From Hominisplanchenecus faecis (GTDB lineage: Bacteria > Bacillota > Clostridia > Lachnospirales > Lachnospiraceae): a DNA stretch of 64,000 nucleotides. Location of the stretch: positions 1 through 64,000 of the forward strand of contig NZ_JAJEQE010000010.1 in the NCBI RefSeq assembly GCF_020687205.1. The letters are read 5' to 3'. Of the stretch, positions 9,401 through 16,765 are shown piece after piece. Position 1 is the stretch's first letter. Each line of letters starts with the position of its first letter. A program made the translations under genes and the position numbers. The notes beneath the pieces are model-generated. The model saw only the letters and a list, made by a program, of their open reading frames with translations, was not told where the DNA came from and ran no database searches.

Positions 9401-10024
9401 TTCGGCGGCGTTGACCATGTACTGGCAAGCGGCAAAGATATCAACATCATGGTATTCGACACCGAAGTTTACTCCAATACAGGTGGACAGGCTTCCAAGT
9501 CTACTCCGACCGGTGCAGTAGCACAGTTCGCAGCAGGCGGTAAAGAAGTGAAGAAAAAAGATATGGCAAGCATTGCAATGAGCTATGGCTATGTATATGT
9601 AGCACAGATCTCCATGGGTGCTGACTTCAACCAGACGGTAAAAGCAATCGCAGAAGCAGAAGCATATCCGGGACCATCCCTGATCATCGCATACGCTCCA
9701 TGTATCAACCATGGTATCAAGAAAGGTATGGCAAAAGCTCAGACAGAAGAAGAACTGGCAGTAAAAGCTGGTTACTGGCATTGCTTCCGTTACAATCCGG
9801 CTGCAAAAGCAGAAGGAAAAGATGCATTCACTCTGGACAGCAAGGCTCCGACAGGAGAATATCAGGAATTCCTGAACGGCGAAGTTCGTTACAACTCCCT
9901 GATGCGTTCTAACCCTGAAAAGGCTAAGAAACTGTTCGCTAAGAATGAAGCAGAAGCAAAAGCTCGTTATGAATACCTGAACAAACTGATCACACTGTAT
10001 GGTGCAAATAAAACAGAAGAATAA
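6467..10024 (+). CDS. Pyruvate:ferredoxin (flavodoxin) oxidoreductase, single-chain
   Basis: An 1185-residue homodimeric PFOR that oxidises pyruvate with CoA to acetyl-CoA and CO2, reducing ferredoxin; the central exit from glycolysis in anaerobes. All modules are fused in one chain: the N-terminal pyruvate-binding domain (YPITPSSVMAE near residue 28), two 4Fe-4S motifs (CIQCNRCAYVCP and CTGCGSCANVCP, about residues 695 and 750), and the C-terminal thiamine diphosphate domain (GGDGWAYDIGFGG and DTEVYSNTGGQ, near residues 970-1010), plus the CAGCGETPY cysteines. The ATG at 6467 follows AAGGAGG; a TTG 57 bases upstream has no ribosome site. Codon use is strongly biased, as in highly expressed genes. 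Ends in a good terminator, so monocistronic. Confidence 0.97.
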   Translation: MARKMKTMDGNHAAAHASYAYTDVAAIYPITPSSVMAEATDEWATQGRKNIFGQEVQVTEMQSEAGAAGTVHGSLAAGALTTTYTASQGLLLMIPNLYKIAGEQLPGVFNVSARALASHALSIFGDHSDIYACRQTGCAMLCESSVQEVMDLTPVAHLAAIKGRIPFINFFDGFRTSHEIQKIETWDYEDLKDMADMDAIDAFRKHALNPNHPCQRGSAQNPDIFFQAREACNPYYDAMPAIVQEYMDKVNAKIGTNYKLFNYYGAADAEKVIVAMGSVNDTIEETIDYLMAAGEKVGVVKVRLYRPFCAEALIDAIPESVKQITVLDRTKEPGAMGEPLYLDVVAALKGSKFDAVPVYSGRYGLGSKDTTPTQIVAVYNNTEKKVFTIGIEDDVTNLSLPLGEQLITTPEGTINCKFWGLGADGTVGANKNSIKIIGDNTDMYAQAYFDYDSKKSGGVTMSHLRFGKKPIKSTYLIKKANFVACHNPSYVRKYNMVQELVDGGTFLLNCPWDMEGLEKHLPGQVKAYIAKHNIKFYIIDGVKIGIETGMGPTRINTILQSAFFKLANIIPEERAIELMKAAAKATYGRKGDDVVQKNWAAIDEGAKQIVEVNVPESWKDAQDEGLDTKVATGDRQDVVDFVNNIQNKVNAQEGNTLPVSAFKDYVDGTTPSGAAAFEKRGIAVNVPVWNPENCIQCNRCAYVCPHAVIRPVALTDEEVAAAPEGLKTLPMTGMKEYKFTMTVSAYDCTGCGSCANVCPGKKGAKALAMENMEANAGEQKYFDYATKLPAKADVVEKFKENTVKGSQFKQPLLEFSGACAGCGETPYAKLVTQLFGDRMYIANATGCSSIWGNSSPSTPYTVNEKGQGPAWSNSLFEDNAEFGYGMLLAQKAIREGLKAKVEAVAANEKASDEVKAACQEWLDTYSVGATNGTATDKLVAALEGIDCDTCKDIVKNKDFLAKKSQWIFGGDGWAYDIGFGGVDHVLASGKDINIMVFDTEVYSNTGGQASKSTPTGAVAQFAAGGKEVKKKDMASIAMSYGYVYVAQISMGADFNQTVKAIAEAEAYPGPSLIIAYAPCINHGIKKGMAKAQTEEELAVKAGYWHCFRYNPAAKAEGKDAFTLDSKAPTGEYQEFLNGEVRYNSLMRSNPEKAKKLFAKNEAEAKARYEYLNKLITLYGANKTEE

Positions 10025-10057
10025 TGAGAAGATCAGCATTTGCTGATCATATAAAAG

Positions 10058-10089
10058 AGACCGCAGAGCGAAATGCCCTGCGGTCTTTT
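10058..10089. terminator. Terminator between nifJ and the AIM24-like gene
   Basis: AGACCGCAG pairs with CTGCGGTCT around a 12-base loop, followed by TTTT and preceded by AAAAG, so it serves both converging transcripts. A separate small hairpin (GATCAGCA / TGCTGATC) sits at 10031-10048. Confidence 0.8.
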
Positions 10090-10117
10090 ACGTGAATCTT
10101 GAATAATAAAATTGCAT

Positions 10118-10825
10118 TTAATCGATGCCGATGCGGATACCGCCGGAGCGTTCACATGGCTGCAAAAGTACGCAGACCGGTTCGTTGCCGGACCATTCAT
10201 AGGCATAGGATTCTCCAGAAGCCTGCCCGATCAGGTTTTTCCAGGAAAGATCACTGCGGATCTGCGGATCGCCATATCCGCGGCGGCTCATCCAGCAGAT
10301 CACAGCATCCGGGTCTACAGAAATTGTAGCATGGCTGTCGGTGTTGTCCATGGCGATCGGGTTGCCGTCCGAGAGCACAGCGACATAGGCATTCGGACCG
10401 GCTCCGGTCAGCGTTGAGGTTGCCAGACCTTTCTGGGAAAAGATACCGCAGCCGATAAAGCGGACGCTGTAATCACAGTCCTGTGTAAAAGCGAGAATAT
10501 TCTCGGACTCTACCGAAAGGATTTCACCCTGGGCAAGTTTATACACAACTACATGCTGTCCATGATTTGCATAATAAGTGACAGAATCGCCATTCATAGT
10601 GACTTTCATCAGAGGCAGATTTTCACGGGTGACGCGTCTTGTCAGGGAACCGAGGGCTGCCTGCATTAGGTTGCTCTGTGGACCGAGCAGCAGTTTTTCA
10701 AAACGATAATTTTTTCCGCCCTGGCTTTCGCCGGCGATAAAAGCACCGGCCTTTGTGAACAATACATCACTTCCGGTGCAGGTAACTTTTAGACTCAGTT
10801 CATTGATCACTTCAAAATTTAACAT
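10118..10825 (-). CDS. AIM24 family protein
   Basis: A 235-residue soluble protein of the AIM24 / TRAP-like beta-sandwich family, whose bacterial members commonly sit next to TerD genes. The sequence has the regularly spaced Gly-rich strands of this fold (for example DVLFTKAGAFIAGES and FIGCGIFSQKGLATSTLTG) and no signal peptide or membrane helix. Start ATG 10825 follows AAGGAGG. It lies 40 bases after the TerD-type gene on the same strand and so shares its promoter at 11749. Biochemical role unknown; the context ties it to the stress/metal response of the Ter island. Confidence 0.82.
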   Translation of the reverse strand: MLNFEVINELSLKVTCTGSDVLFTKAGAFIAGESQGGKNYRFEKLLLGPQSNLMQAALGSLTRRVTRENLPLMKVTMNGDSVTYYANHGQHVVVYKLAQGEILSVESENILAFTQDCDYSVRFIGCGIFSQKGLATSTLTGAGPNAYVAVLSDGNPIAMDNTDSHATISVDPDAVICWMSRRGYGDPQIRSDLSWKNLIGQASGESYAYEWSGNEPVCVLLQPCERSGGIRIGID

Positions 10826-10865
10826 AAAATGATTTCCTCCTTAAAAATGCGAAAAGAAACGGTGT

Positions 10866-11717
10866 TCAAGTCTGTTTAACCTGTACACCATACAGACCGC
10901 ATAAGCCTTCCAGGTCTTTGGCGACCCCGTTTCCGATGGCATTGAATTTCCAGTTTCCGTTATGTAAATAGACTTCTCCGATCATCATGGAGATGACATT
11001 GGAATAATATTCATCCATCACAAAGCTGACCAGCTCCCGGTCAGAAGCGGCATCTAAAATCCGCACATAGGCATCCTCGATCATGCCGAAATTCAGGCGT
11101 TTGGAAAAGGCATCATTGATCGTCAGCACAAAGACGATCCGGGTGATCGATGGATTCAGTCTGGAAAGATCGATCGCAACGGACTCGCGGTCCGTGTTTT
11201 CCCGATCAGAAAAAATCACACTGCGATCCGGACTTTCTTTTTGCCCGTAAAATACAAACCAGTCATCGCCTGAAACTTTTCCGTCACGGCCAAGAAGAAA
11301 TGCGGAAACATCCACATCACAGGCTGGATTTTTGACATTCCAGCCAAGGCAGGCCTTGATCTTTCCAAGAGAAATTGCATCTCCAAGTAGTGTTTTCTGT
11401 CCTTTCCTCGTTTGATTTATCAGAGCAGGCATGATCTGGTGTGAGATGCCGGAAGGAGCAGATGACGTGAATGTATTCTGCTGTGCGGATCTCCGATAAG
11501 ACGGCGATGGATTCGAAACACGGGATGACATAGGAGTTTCCGATGCCCTGGATACAGTGAATGGTGCGGCTTCTGCAGAGGAGAGAGATTCACTTTGCGT
11601 CACGCGATTTATGTTGTGTATGCCTGTATAGTCCTCAGCTCTGGAGGTGACACGGTTGATCTCAAGGATCGAATCTGTGTGAAGGGGGTGCGAAGTCTTT
11701 TTTGGAAGAACAAGCAT
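10866..11717 (-). CDS. TerD-family protein with N-terminal extension
   Basis: A 283-residue protein: about 110 residues of Ser/Pro/Thr-rich, probably disordered N-terminus, then a TerD domain (ACLGWNVKN, CDVDVSAFLLGRDG, SFVMDEYYSN, GEVYLHNGNWKFNAIG). TerD domains bind calcium and are the core of tellurite/stress Ter systems. Compared with the two TerD proteins at 15.4 and 16.1 kb, the GDNLTG...DDEQI segment is replaced by SDRENTDRESVAI, so this copy may bind metal differently. Start ATG 11717 follows AAAGGAGG. It is divergent from the YceG-TelA-TerD operon and shares the 220-base control region with it. Confidence 0.88.
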   Translation of the reverse strand: MLVLPKKTSHPLHTDSILEINRVTSRAEDYTGIHNINRVTQSESLSSAEAAPFTVSRASETPMSSRVSNPSPSYRRSAQQNTFTSSAPSGISHQIMPALINQTRKGQKTLLGDAISLGKIKACLGWNVKNPACDVDVSAFLLGRDGKVSGDDWFVFYGQKESPDRSVIFSDRENTDRESVAIDLSRLNPSITRIVFVLTINDAFSKRLNFGMIEDAYVRILDAASDRELVSFVMDEYYSNVISMMIGEVYLHNGNWKFNAIGNGVAKDLEGLCGLYGVQVKQT

Positions 11718-11748
11718 AAAATGACCTCCTTTTCTTTTATCTGCTTTG

Positions 11749-11777
11749 AGTATACGCTAAAAAGCAGAAATTGTCAC
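11749..11777 (-). promoter_or_regulatory. Leftward promoter of the Ter island
   Basis: On the minus strand: GTGACA (-35, 11777-11772), 17 bases, TATACT (-10, 11754-11749). Drives the N-extended TerD and AIM24-like genes. Confidence 0.65.
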
Positions 11778-11824
11778 GTCTGGATCCAATTTTTCAGGTA
11801 TCTGTACGGCGACAGTATGCAAAG

Positions 11825-11848
11825 AGAAACGATTGCCTGGTCGTTTCT
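11825..11848. promoter_or_regulatory. Inverted repeat between divergent Ter promoters
   Basis: AGAAACGA and TCGTTTCT form a perfect 8-bp inverted repeat with an 8-base centre. It ends 8 bases before the -35 box of the rightward promoter, a likely binding site for a regulator of both transcripts. Confidence 0.5.
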
Positions 11849-11856
11849 TAAAATGC

Positions 11857-11885
11857 TTGAAAAGAAACGCAAAAGATGATATAGT
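11857..11885 (+). promoter_or_regulatory. Rightward promoter of the Ter island
   Basis: TTGAAA (11857-11862), 17 bases, TATAGT (11880-11885); about 45 bases of leader before the first rightward gene. Confidence 0.65.
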
Positions 11886-11937
11886 GATTTATATGTAATT
11901 TTACAGAAAAAGAGAGGGCGGCATTCGCATTTCACCT

Positions 11938-14217
11938 ATGTTCAGACAACAGAAATTAAGCATACTTGACGATTATTTTAAAGAGCTTTCGGTCAGGACG
12001 ACAAGAGAAGAAGTATACTTTTACCGCATCAGCGGTTATACACCGCAGGTCGCGGCCTTTATCCGGAAATATTATGAGGAGGCGAGGCTTCGCGGCGTTG
12101 TGATCGAAGGCAGGATTCCCAATCCTGCCGGGCAGAATCTTTCTTATTATGAAGAGATGATGGGCATGGATTTTCAGATGGCTCCTAGTTTTATCGAAAG
12201 TCGTTTACAGAAATGGCTTCCGCGGATGAATCCGTACCAGCGGAAAAATATGGCGATGTCCATGTATGATTTTTTTGCTTCTATGCAAAGGGCAGGCAAG
12301 ACAGAGGGTATGCTGAAAAATGCCTACATCAAGTTCATGTGCTGGCTGTATTATAAGTTCGAGCGGATCGTCAATCTGCTCGGTGAAAATTCCGTCCCGA
12401 AGATTCTGTACGAGGGAGACATCAGCCATTATGAGCTGATGCTTTTGTCTATATTGTGCCATGCGGGCTGCGATATTGTACTTTTGCAGTACCACGGAGA
12501 TCAGAATTATCAGAAACTGGATGCGGCGAATGCATATTCTATGCCGCTGACCTTGCCGGATATGCAGGCATTTCCGGGGGATTTCAGTCTGAAGAATCTT
12601 CGCATGCAGCAGCAACAGGAGATCGAGCGAAGCCGCCTTTACGGCAGACTTCCGGATGTCAGAAACTGCACCAATGCATGGATTGAGGGAAAGTCTCTTC
12701 TGGATATCGCAAAGCCGCCGACCGTGCGGGGCAGTGATCCTGATTTTTATTATAATTGTTATTGTCAGATAAATGGTGTGGAAGATAAAACTTCTTATAC
12801 TAACGAGCTTTACCAGCTTTACCAGGAATTAAAAGCCCGGAAGCGAAACATTGTGATCGTAAACGGGCAGATCGAGCCGCCGACTCCGGAGGAGATCGCA
12901 AAAGTTTCCAGAAAAAATTACAGCAAAACCGATGAGATGCTTCTGGATCTGAAACGCAATCTTCAGTATCCGGCGAACCGGGAGCTTCAGAGCCTGATGA
13001 TCAAAGCATTTCTTGATGTGCTTCTGGAGGAGGAAAAAGCACTGGATGAGAACCGCAACAAACTGACCAACAAGGCAGTCTATCTGATCTGCTGGATGAT
13101 GCGTTATCTGCCGGAGTTATTCAAAAGCTGGCGTATGCCGCAGATTGGATGCTTTTTTTATATGGGCGGATGCAAAAATCGTTTTGAAGCGTTGTTTCTG
13201 AAAATGCTGGGCAGACTTCCGGTGGATGTACTGATCCTCGATCCGGATCGCAGTGCTACGTTTGCACTGGAAGATCAGCTGCTCTATCAGATGAATTTTA
13301 CGGAGACGTTGCATTTACAACGTTTTCCGCAGGAAAATACCGAAGTCCGGATGGGGACGGCTGCCTATCATGCGGAGCGGGAACTGGATACTCTGATGTA
13401 TCAGGATAGTGGACTGTACCGCAACCAGCAGTATCAGAGGGCGGATATCATCAATCTCCAGACGATGTACGAGGAGATCCGGCTTTTATGGAACGAAGAA
13501 GTGAAATACCGGCCGAATTTCAGTACGACGGAAAGCATTGTCAATATCCCGGTCATTTTTGCAAAAGTTTCCGGCGTAAAAGACGGAAAAGTATCCGAGT
13601 ACTGGTCATCGATCCGGGAGCTGATCACAGAAGATACCATGGTGATTAAAAGCTTTCCTTATATTCAGCCGCTTGCAGCCAATCCGATCAAGCCTTATGT
13701 AACTGAATTTTACAAAAACGGCAGACTGCAGAAGGCAAAGATCAAAAACCATCCGGCGTATGCCTATGGCTTTTTAAGAGAAGAGATCCAGGAGCACATT
13801 CTGGACAAGCTGCAGATCCTGATCGAGCAGAAGCTGATCCGCGGCACCTTTGAAAACGGCACGGAGTACACGATCCTTTCGACGATACTGAACCTGCCGA
13901 AAGAAATCCTGCGGATGCTTCAGAAATTTGATTTTACAAAGAAAAATCCGAAACTGATCTATATCAATCCCGGTGAGAAAGTAATCTCACTGGAGGATGC
14001 GATCCTTACCGCGTTTTTGAATCTGGCCGGTTTTGACATTCTGTTTTTCATACCGACCGGATATCAGAATATAGAGAACTTTTACAACAGAAAACAGATG
14101 GAAGAGCATCAGATCGGGGAGTATTTATATGATTTAAATGTCCCGGATCTGACGAGGGTTCCATTACCAAAGGCACGCCAGAAATCCTGGCGGGACATAC
14201 TATTCAGGAGGGAGTAA
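11938..14217 (+). CDS. YceG-like protein of the Ter stress island
   Basis: A 759-residue soluble protein resembling the large conserved partner that sits beside TelA and TerD in Firmicute stress operons (Bacillus subtilis yceG, next to yceH/telA). No membrane segment or signal peptide is seen. The segment LYEGDISHYELMLLSILCHAGCDIVLL looks like the Rossmann-type core. Function has not been established for the family; proposals link it to nucleotide or cofactor handling. The ATG at 11938 has only a weak upstream site (GAGGGCGG, about 17 bases away), so a somewhat different start is possible. It stops 3 bases before telA, indicating translational coupling. Confidence 0.8.
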   Translation: MFRQQKLSILDDYFKELSVRTTREEVYFYRISGYTPQVAAFIRKYYEEARLRGVVIEGRIPNPAGQNLSYYEEMMGMDFQMAPSFIESRLQKWLPRMNPYQRKNMAMSMYDFFASMQRAGKTEGMLKNAYIKFMCWLYYKFERIVNLLGENSVPKILYEGDISHYELMLLSILCHAGCDIVLLQYHGDQNYQKLDAANAYSMPLTLPDMQAFPGDFSLKNLRMQQQQEIERSRLYGRLPDVRNCTNAWIEGKSLLDIAKPPTVRGSDPDFYYNCYCQINGVEDKTSYTNELYQLYQELKARKRNIVIVNGQIEPPTPEEIAKVSRKNYSKTDEMLLDLKRNLQYPANRELQSLMIKAFLDVLLEEEKALDENRNKLTNKAVYLICWMMRYLPELFKSWRMPQIGCFFYMGGCKNRFEALFLKMLGRLPVDVLILDPDRSATFALEDQLLYQMNFTETLHLQRFPQENTEVRMGTAAYHAERELDTLMYQDSGLYRNQQYQRADIINLQTMYEEIRLLWNEEVKYRPNFSTTESIVNIPVIFAKVSGVKDGKVSEYWSSIRELITEDTMVIKSFPYIQPLAANPIKPYVTEFYKNGRLQKAKIKNHPAYAYGFLREEIQEHILDKLQILIEQKLIRGTFENGTEYTILSTILNLPKEILRMLQKFDFTKKNPKLIYINPGEKVISLEDAILTAFLNLAGFDILFFIPTGYQNIENFYNRKQMEEHQIGEYLYDLNVPDLTRVPLPKARQKSWRDILFRRE

Positions 14218-14220
14218 AAG

Positions 14221-15363
14221 ATGGGACTTAATTTTAACAGACCAGATGCTCCAACGCAGACAGCTCCGGCCGCACAGGCGGAACTGGAACAGGTGAAGTC
14301 TTATGATATCGTTGTGGACAGAAAGCAGATGAGTGCAGAGCTGGTTGGTTCCAAAGAAGTGGACGATATCGTCAGCACGATCGAGGTCAATAATCTGGAG
14401 ACGATCGTATCGTTTGGGGCAGAGGTCGCAGAAGAGATCTCCAAAGCATCGGATGTGGTGTTAAACAGCATGGATATGAAACAGCTGGATGAGTCCAGTC
14501 AGATGCTGAACACGCTTGCAAAGATCATGGAGAAGTTTGATCCGGATGAATTAAAAGAAAACAAAGGTCTGTTTGACAAACTGTTCGGCGGGCTTCGTAA
14601 ACAGATGGACAAGATTCTTGCCAAATATCATACAATGGGCGAAGAAGTAGATCAGATCTATGTTCAGCTCAAACAGTATGAGACAGAGATCAAGCAGTCC
14701 AACCGCAAATTAGAGACGATGTTTGAGGCAAATGTAAATTATTACCACGAGCTGGTGAAATACATTCTTGCCGGAGAACAAGGCTGTCAGGAGCTGGAAG
14801 CCTATATCGCACAGCGTCAGGCAGATATGGAGGCTACCGGAGATCAGTCGATCCAGTTTGAGCTTACCAGCTTAAATCAGGCACTGATGATGCTGGAGCA
14901 GAGGACACAGGATCTGCGTACCGCAGAAAACATTGCCATGCAGTCGATCCCGATGATCAAGACGATGGCATTCAGCAACATGAACCTGGTCCGCAAGATC
15001 AATTCCGCATTTATCATCACACTTCCGGTATTTAAGCAGGCACTGGCACAGGCGATCATGCTGAAACGCCAGAAGATTCAGGCAGAAGCCATTTCTGCAC
15101 TGGACCAGAAAACGAATGAGATGCTTATTAAAAATGCACAGAATACCGTGCAGCAGTCCAAGATGACGGCACAGCTGGCATCCGGCAGTTCGATCAAGAT
15201 TGAGACGCTGGAGACGACCTGGAAAACGATCGTAAACGGTATCGATGAGACAAGACAGATCCAGGAAAATGCAAGAAAACAGCGGCATGAAGATCAGGCA
15301 AGACTTGAGAACATCAAGCAGGAATTCAACCAGATGTACCACATGCCGACAAAGAGATACTGA
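14221..15363 (+). CDS. TelA/KlaA-type toxic anion resistance protein
   Basis: A 380-residue, almost wholly helical, coiled-coil-rich cytosolic protein of the TelA family, associated with resistance to tellurite and other toxic anions and with survival of cell-envelope stress. Recognised from the conserved C-terminal half (NLVRKINSAFIITLPVFKQA, MLKRQKIQAEAISALDQKTN, LIKNAQ). The N-terminal 40 residues are Pro/Ala/Gln-rich. It starts 3 bases after the YceG-like gene, with GGAGGG inside the end of that gene, and is followed by two TerD genes in the same direction. The mechanism of the family is unknown. Confidence 0.93.
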   Translation: MGLNFNRPDAPTQTAPAAQAELEQVKSYDIVVDRKQMSAELVGSKEVDDIVSTIEVNNLETIVSFGAEVAEEISKASDVVLNSMDMKQLDESSQMLNTLAKIMEKFDPDELKENKGLFDKLFGGLRKQMDKILAKYHTMGEEVDQIYVQLKQYETEIKQSNRKLETMFEANVNYYHELVKYILAGEQGCQELEAYIAQRQADMEATGDQSIQFELTSLNQALMMLEQRTQDLRTAENIAMQSIPMIKTMAFSNMNLVRKINSAFIITLPVFKQALAQAIMLKRQKIQAEAISALDQKTNEMLIKNAQNTVQQSKMTAQLASGSSIKIETLETTWKTIVNGIDETRQIQENARKQRHEDQARLENIKQEFNQMYHMPTKRY

Positions 15364-15417
15364 GAGCAAACAGGGTGAATCTTCACCTTAATATAAATCC
15401 ATAAAGGAGGAAACATT

Positions 15418-15999
15418 ATGCCTATTAATTTATCAAAAGGACAGAAAGTAGATCTGACAAAAGGAAATCCGGGACTGAAAAGCATTATGGTAGGACTCGG
15501 ATGGGATGTGAACGCATTTGATACAGGAGCAGATTTTGACCTGGATGCAGCAGCATTTATGTGCGGTTCCAACGGAAAATGCCCGACCGAAAAAGAATTT
15601 ATCTTTTACGGAAATCTGGAACATCCGACCGGATGTGTCAAACATATGGGCGACAATCTGACCGGTTCCGGCGAAGACGATGACGAACAGATCATGGTCG
15701 ATCTGACACAGGTTCCATCCGACATCGAACGTATCGCATTTACCGTAACGATCTACGATGCAGATGTCAGAAGACAGAATTTCGGACAGGTATCCAACGC
15801 ATTTATCCGTATCGTGGATGATGCAACCGGAAAAGAACTGATCCATTTTGACCTCGGAGAGGATTTCTCCATTGAGACAGCCGTTGTGGTAGGCGAGCTG
15901 TACAAGCACAACGGAGAATGGAAATTCAACGCCATCGGCAGCGGATTCCAGGGCGGTCTGGCAGCACTGTGCGGACATTATGGAATCGAAGTCGCATAA
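15418..15999 (+). CDS. TerD family protein 1
   Basis: A 193-residue canonical TerD protein. The sequence contains the full set of family motifs: GLGWDVN, the acidic calcium-site segment [44 protein letters not shown], and [16 protein letters not shown] near the C-terminus. It is expected to be a soluble calcium-binding protein. A strong AAAGGAGG lies 8 bases before ATG 15418. It sits between telA and a second TerD gene, 63 bases away; the pair are paralogues from local duplication, but the second copy is clearly diverged, so the duplication is old. Gene names of individual TerD paralogues (terD, terE, terZ) cannot be assigned by sight. Confidence 0.95.
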   Translation: MPINLSKGQKVDLTKGNPGLKSIMVGLGWDVNAFDTGADFDLDAAAFMCGSNGKCPTEKEFIFYGNLEHPTGCVKHMGDNLTGSGEDDDEQIMVDLTQVPSDIERIAFTVTIYDADVRRQNFGQVSNAFIRIVDDATGKELIHFDLGEDFSIETAVVVGELYKHNGEWKFNAIGSGFQGGLAALCGHYGIEVA

Positions 16000-16062
16000 G
16001 TAGTACAGGCAGATAAAATGAATTTGAGCAATGCTTAAAAACCTGGAAAAGGGGGCATGATT

Positions 16063-16653
16063 ATGTCTATCAGTTTACAGAAAGGACAGAAAGTGAATCT
16101 GTCCAAAGAAAAAAAGGGGTTATCCAGAGTCGTAGTAGGACTTGGATGGGATGAAGTCAAAAGATCCAGAGGATTTTTTGCACTGAAACCGGCACCGATC
16201 GACTGCGATGCTTCTGCAATCTTACTGCAGAACGGCAGAATGGCAGGAAGAGATGATCTGGTATACTATAACAATCTGACACACAAATCCGGAACCGTCC
16301 GTCACATGGGCGATAACCTGACCGGCGAAGGAGAAGGCGATGACGAGCAGATCGTGATCGACCTGGACCGTGTGCCGTCTGAGTATGACAAGATCGTGAT
16401 CGTTGTAACGATTTATCAGGCACAGCAGAGAAAGCAGCATTTCGGACTGATCGAGAATGCGTTTATCCGCCTGGTAGACGGAAAAAATGACCAGGAGATC
16501 TTAAAGTACAACCTGACAGAGGACTACTCCGGAATGACGGCGATGATCTTCGGTGAGATCTATCGCTACAACGGTGAGTGGAAATTCGGTGCCATCGGAC
16601 AGGGAACAAGGGACGGCGGCATCGGTGAGATGGCAGCAAGATTTCAGAAATAA
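16063..16653 (+). CDS. TerD family protein 2
   Basis: A 196-residue TerD paralogue. It keeps GLGWDEVKRS, GDNLTGEGEGDDEQI, IDLDRVPSEYDKIVIVVTIY and GEIYRYNGEWKFGAIGQGT, but carries an insertion after the first glycines (RGFFALKPAP) and IDCDASAILL in place of the first acidic segment. Of two nearby ATGs (16057 and 16063) the second is chosen because AAGGGGG lies 7 bases before it and abuts the first. Transcribed with telA and TerD 1. A large hairpin follows before the calcium ATPase gene, so the ATPase may be expressed at a different level. Confidence 0.94.
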   Translation: MSISLQKGQKVNLSKEKKGLSRVVVGLGWDEVKRSRGFFALKPAPIDCDASAILLQNGRMAGRDDLVYYNNLTHKSGTVRHMGDNLTGEGEGDDEQIVIDLDRVPSEYDKIVIVVTIYQAQQRKQHFGLIENAFIRLVDGKNDQEILKYNLTEDYSGMTAMIFGEIYRYNGEWKFGAIGQGTRDGGIGEMAARFQK

Positions 16654-16682
16654 GAGCGTACCGGTATGACATGGTGCGATAT

Positions 16683-16740
16683 GGGAGAGACTATATCTGA
16701 GACGAAGTGATTCATATAGTTTCTCCCTGCTTATAAGCAG
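16683..16740 (+). promoter_or_regulatory. Double hairpin in front of the calcium ATPase gene
   Basis: GGGAGAGACTATAT pairs with ATATAGTTTCTCCC (one G-T pair) around a 17-base loop; it is followed directly by the perfect palindrome CTGCTTATAAGCAG (16727-16740). There is no T-run, so it is not a standard terminator. It ends 11 bases before the ribosome binding site AGGAG and could control translation or mRNA processing. Confidence 0.5.
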
Positions 16741-16765
16741 AAAAATAAAAACAGGAGACAAAAAG

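Noticed and set aside
9128-10039. Long open frame antisense to nifJ (about 303 codons)
   Set aside because: Cys/Phe-rich nonsense composition, no ribosome site, and fully inside a highly conserved gene with strong codon bias; it is a shadow of that bias. The same applies to minus-strand frames in ppdK (29927-30718) and the calcium ATPase (18635-19660).
10031-10048. GATCAGCA / TGCTGATC hairpin, similar to CATCAGCA / TGCTGACG between era and recO (about 23757)
   Set aside because: Shared core of only 12 bases (CAGCATTTGCTG); too short to call a repeat family by eye.
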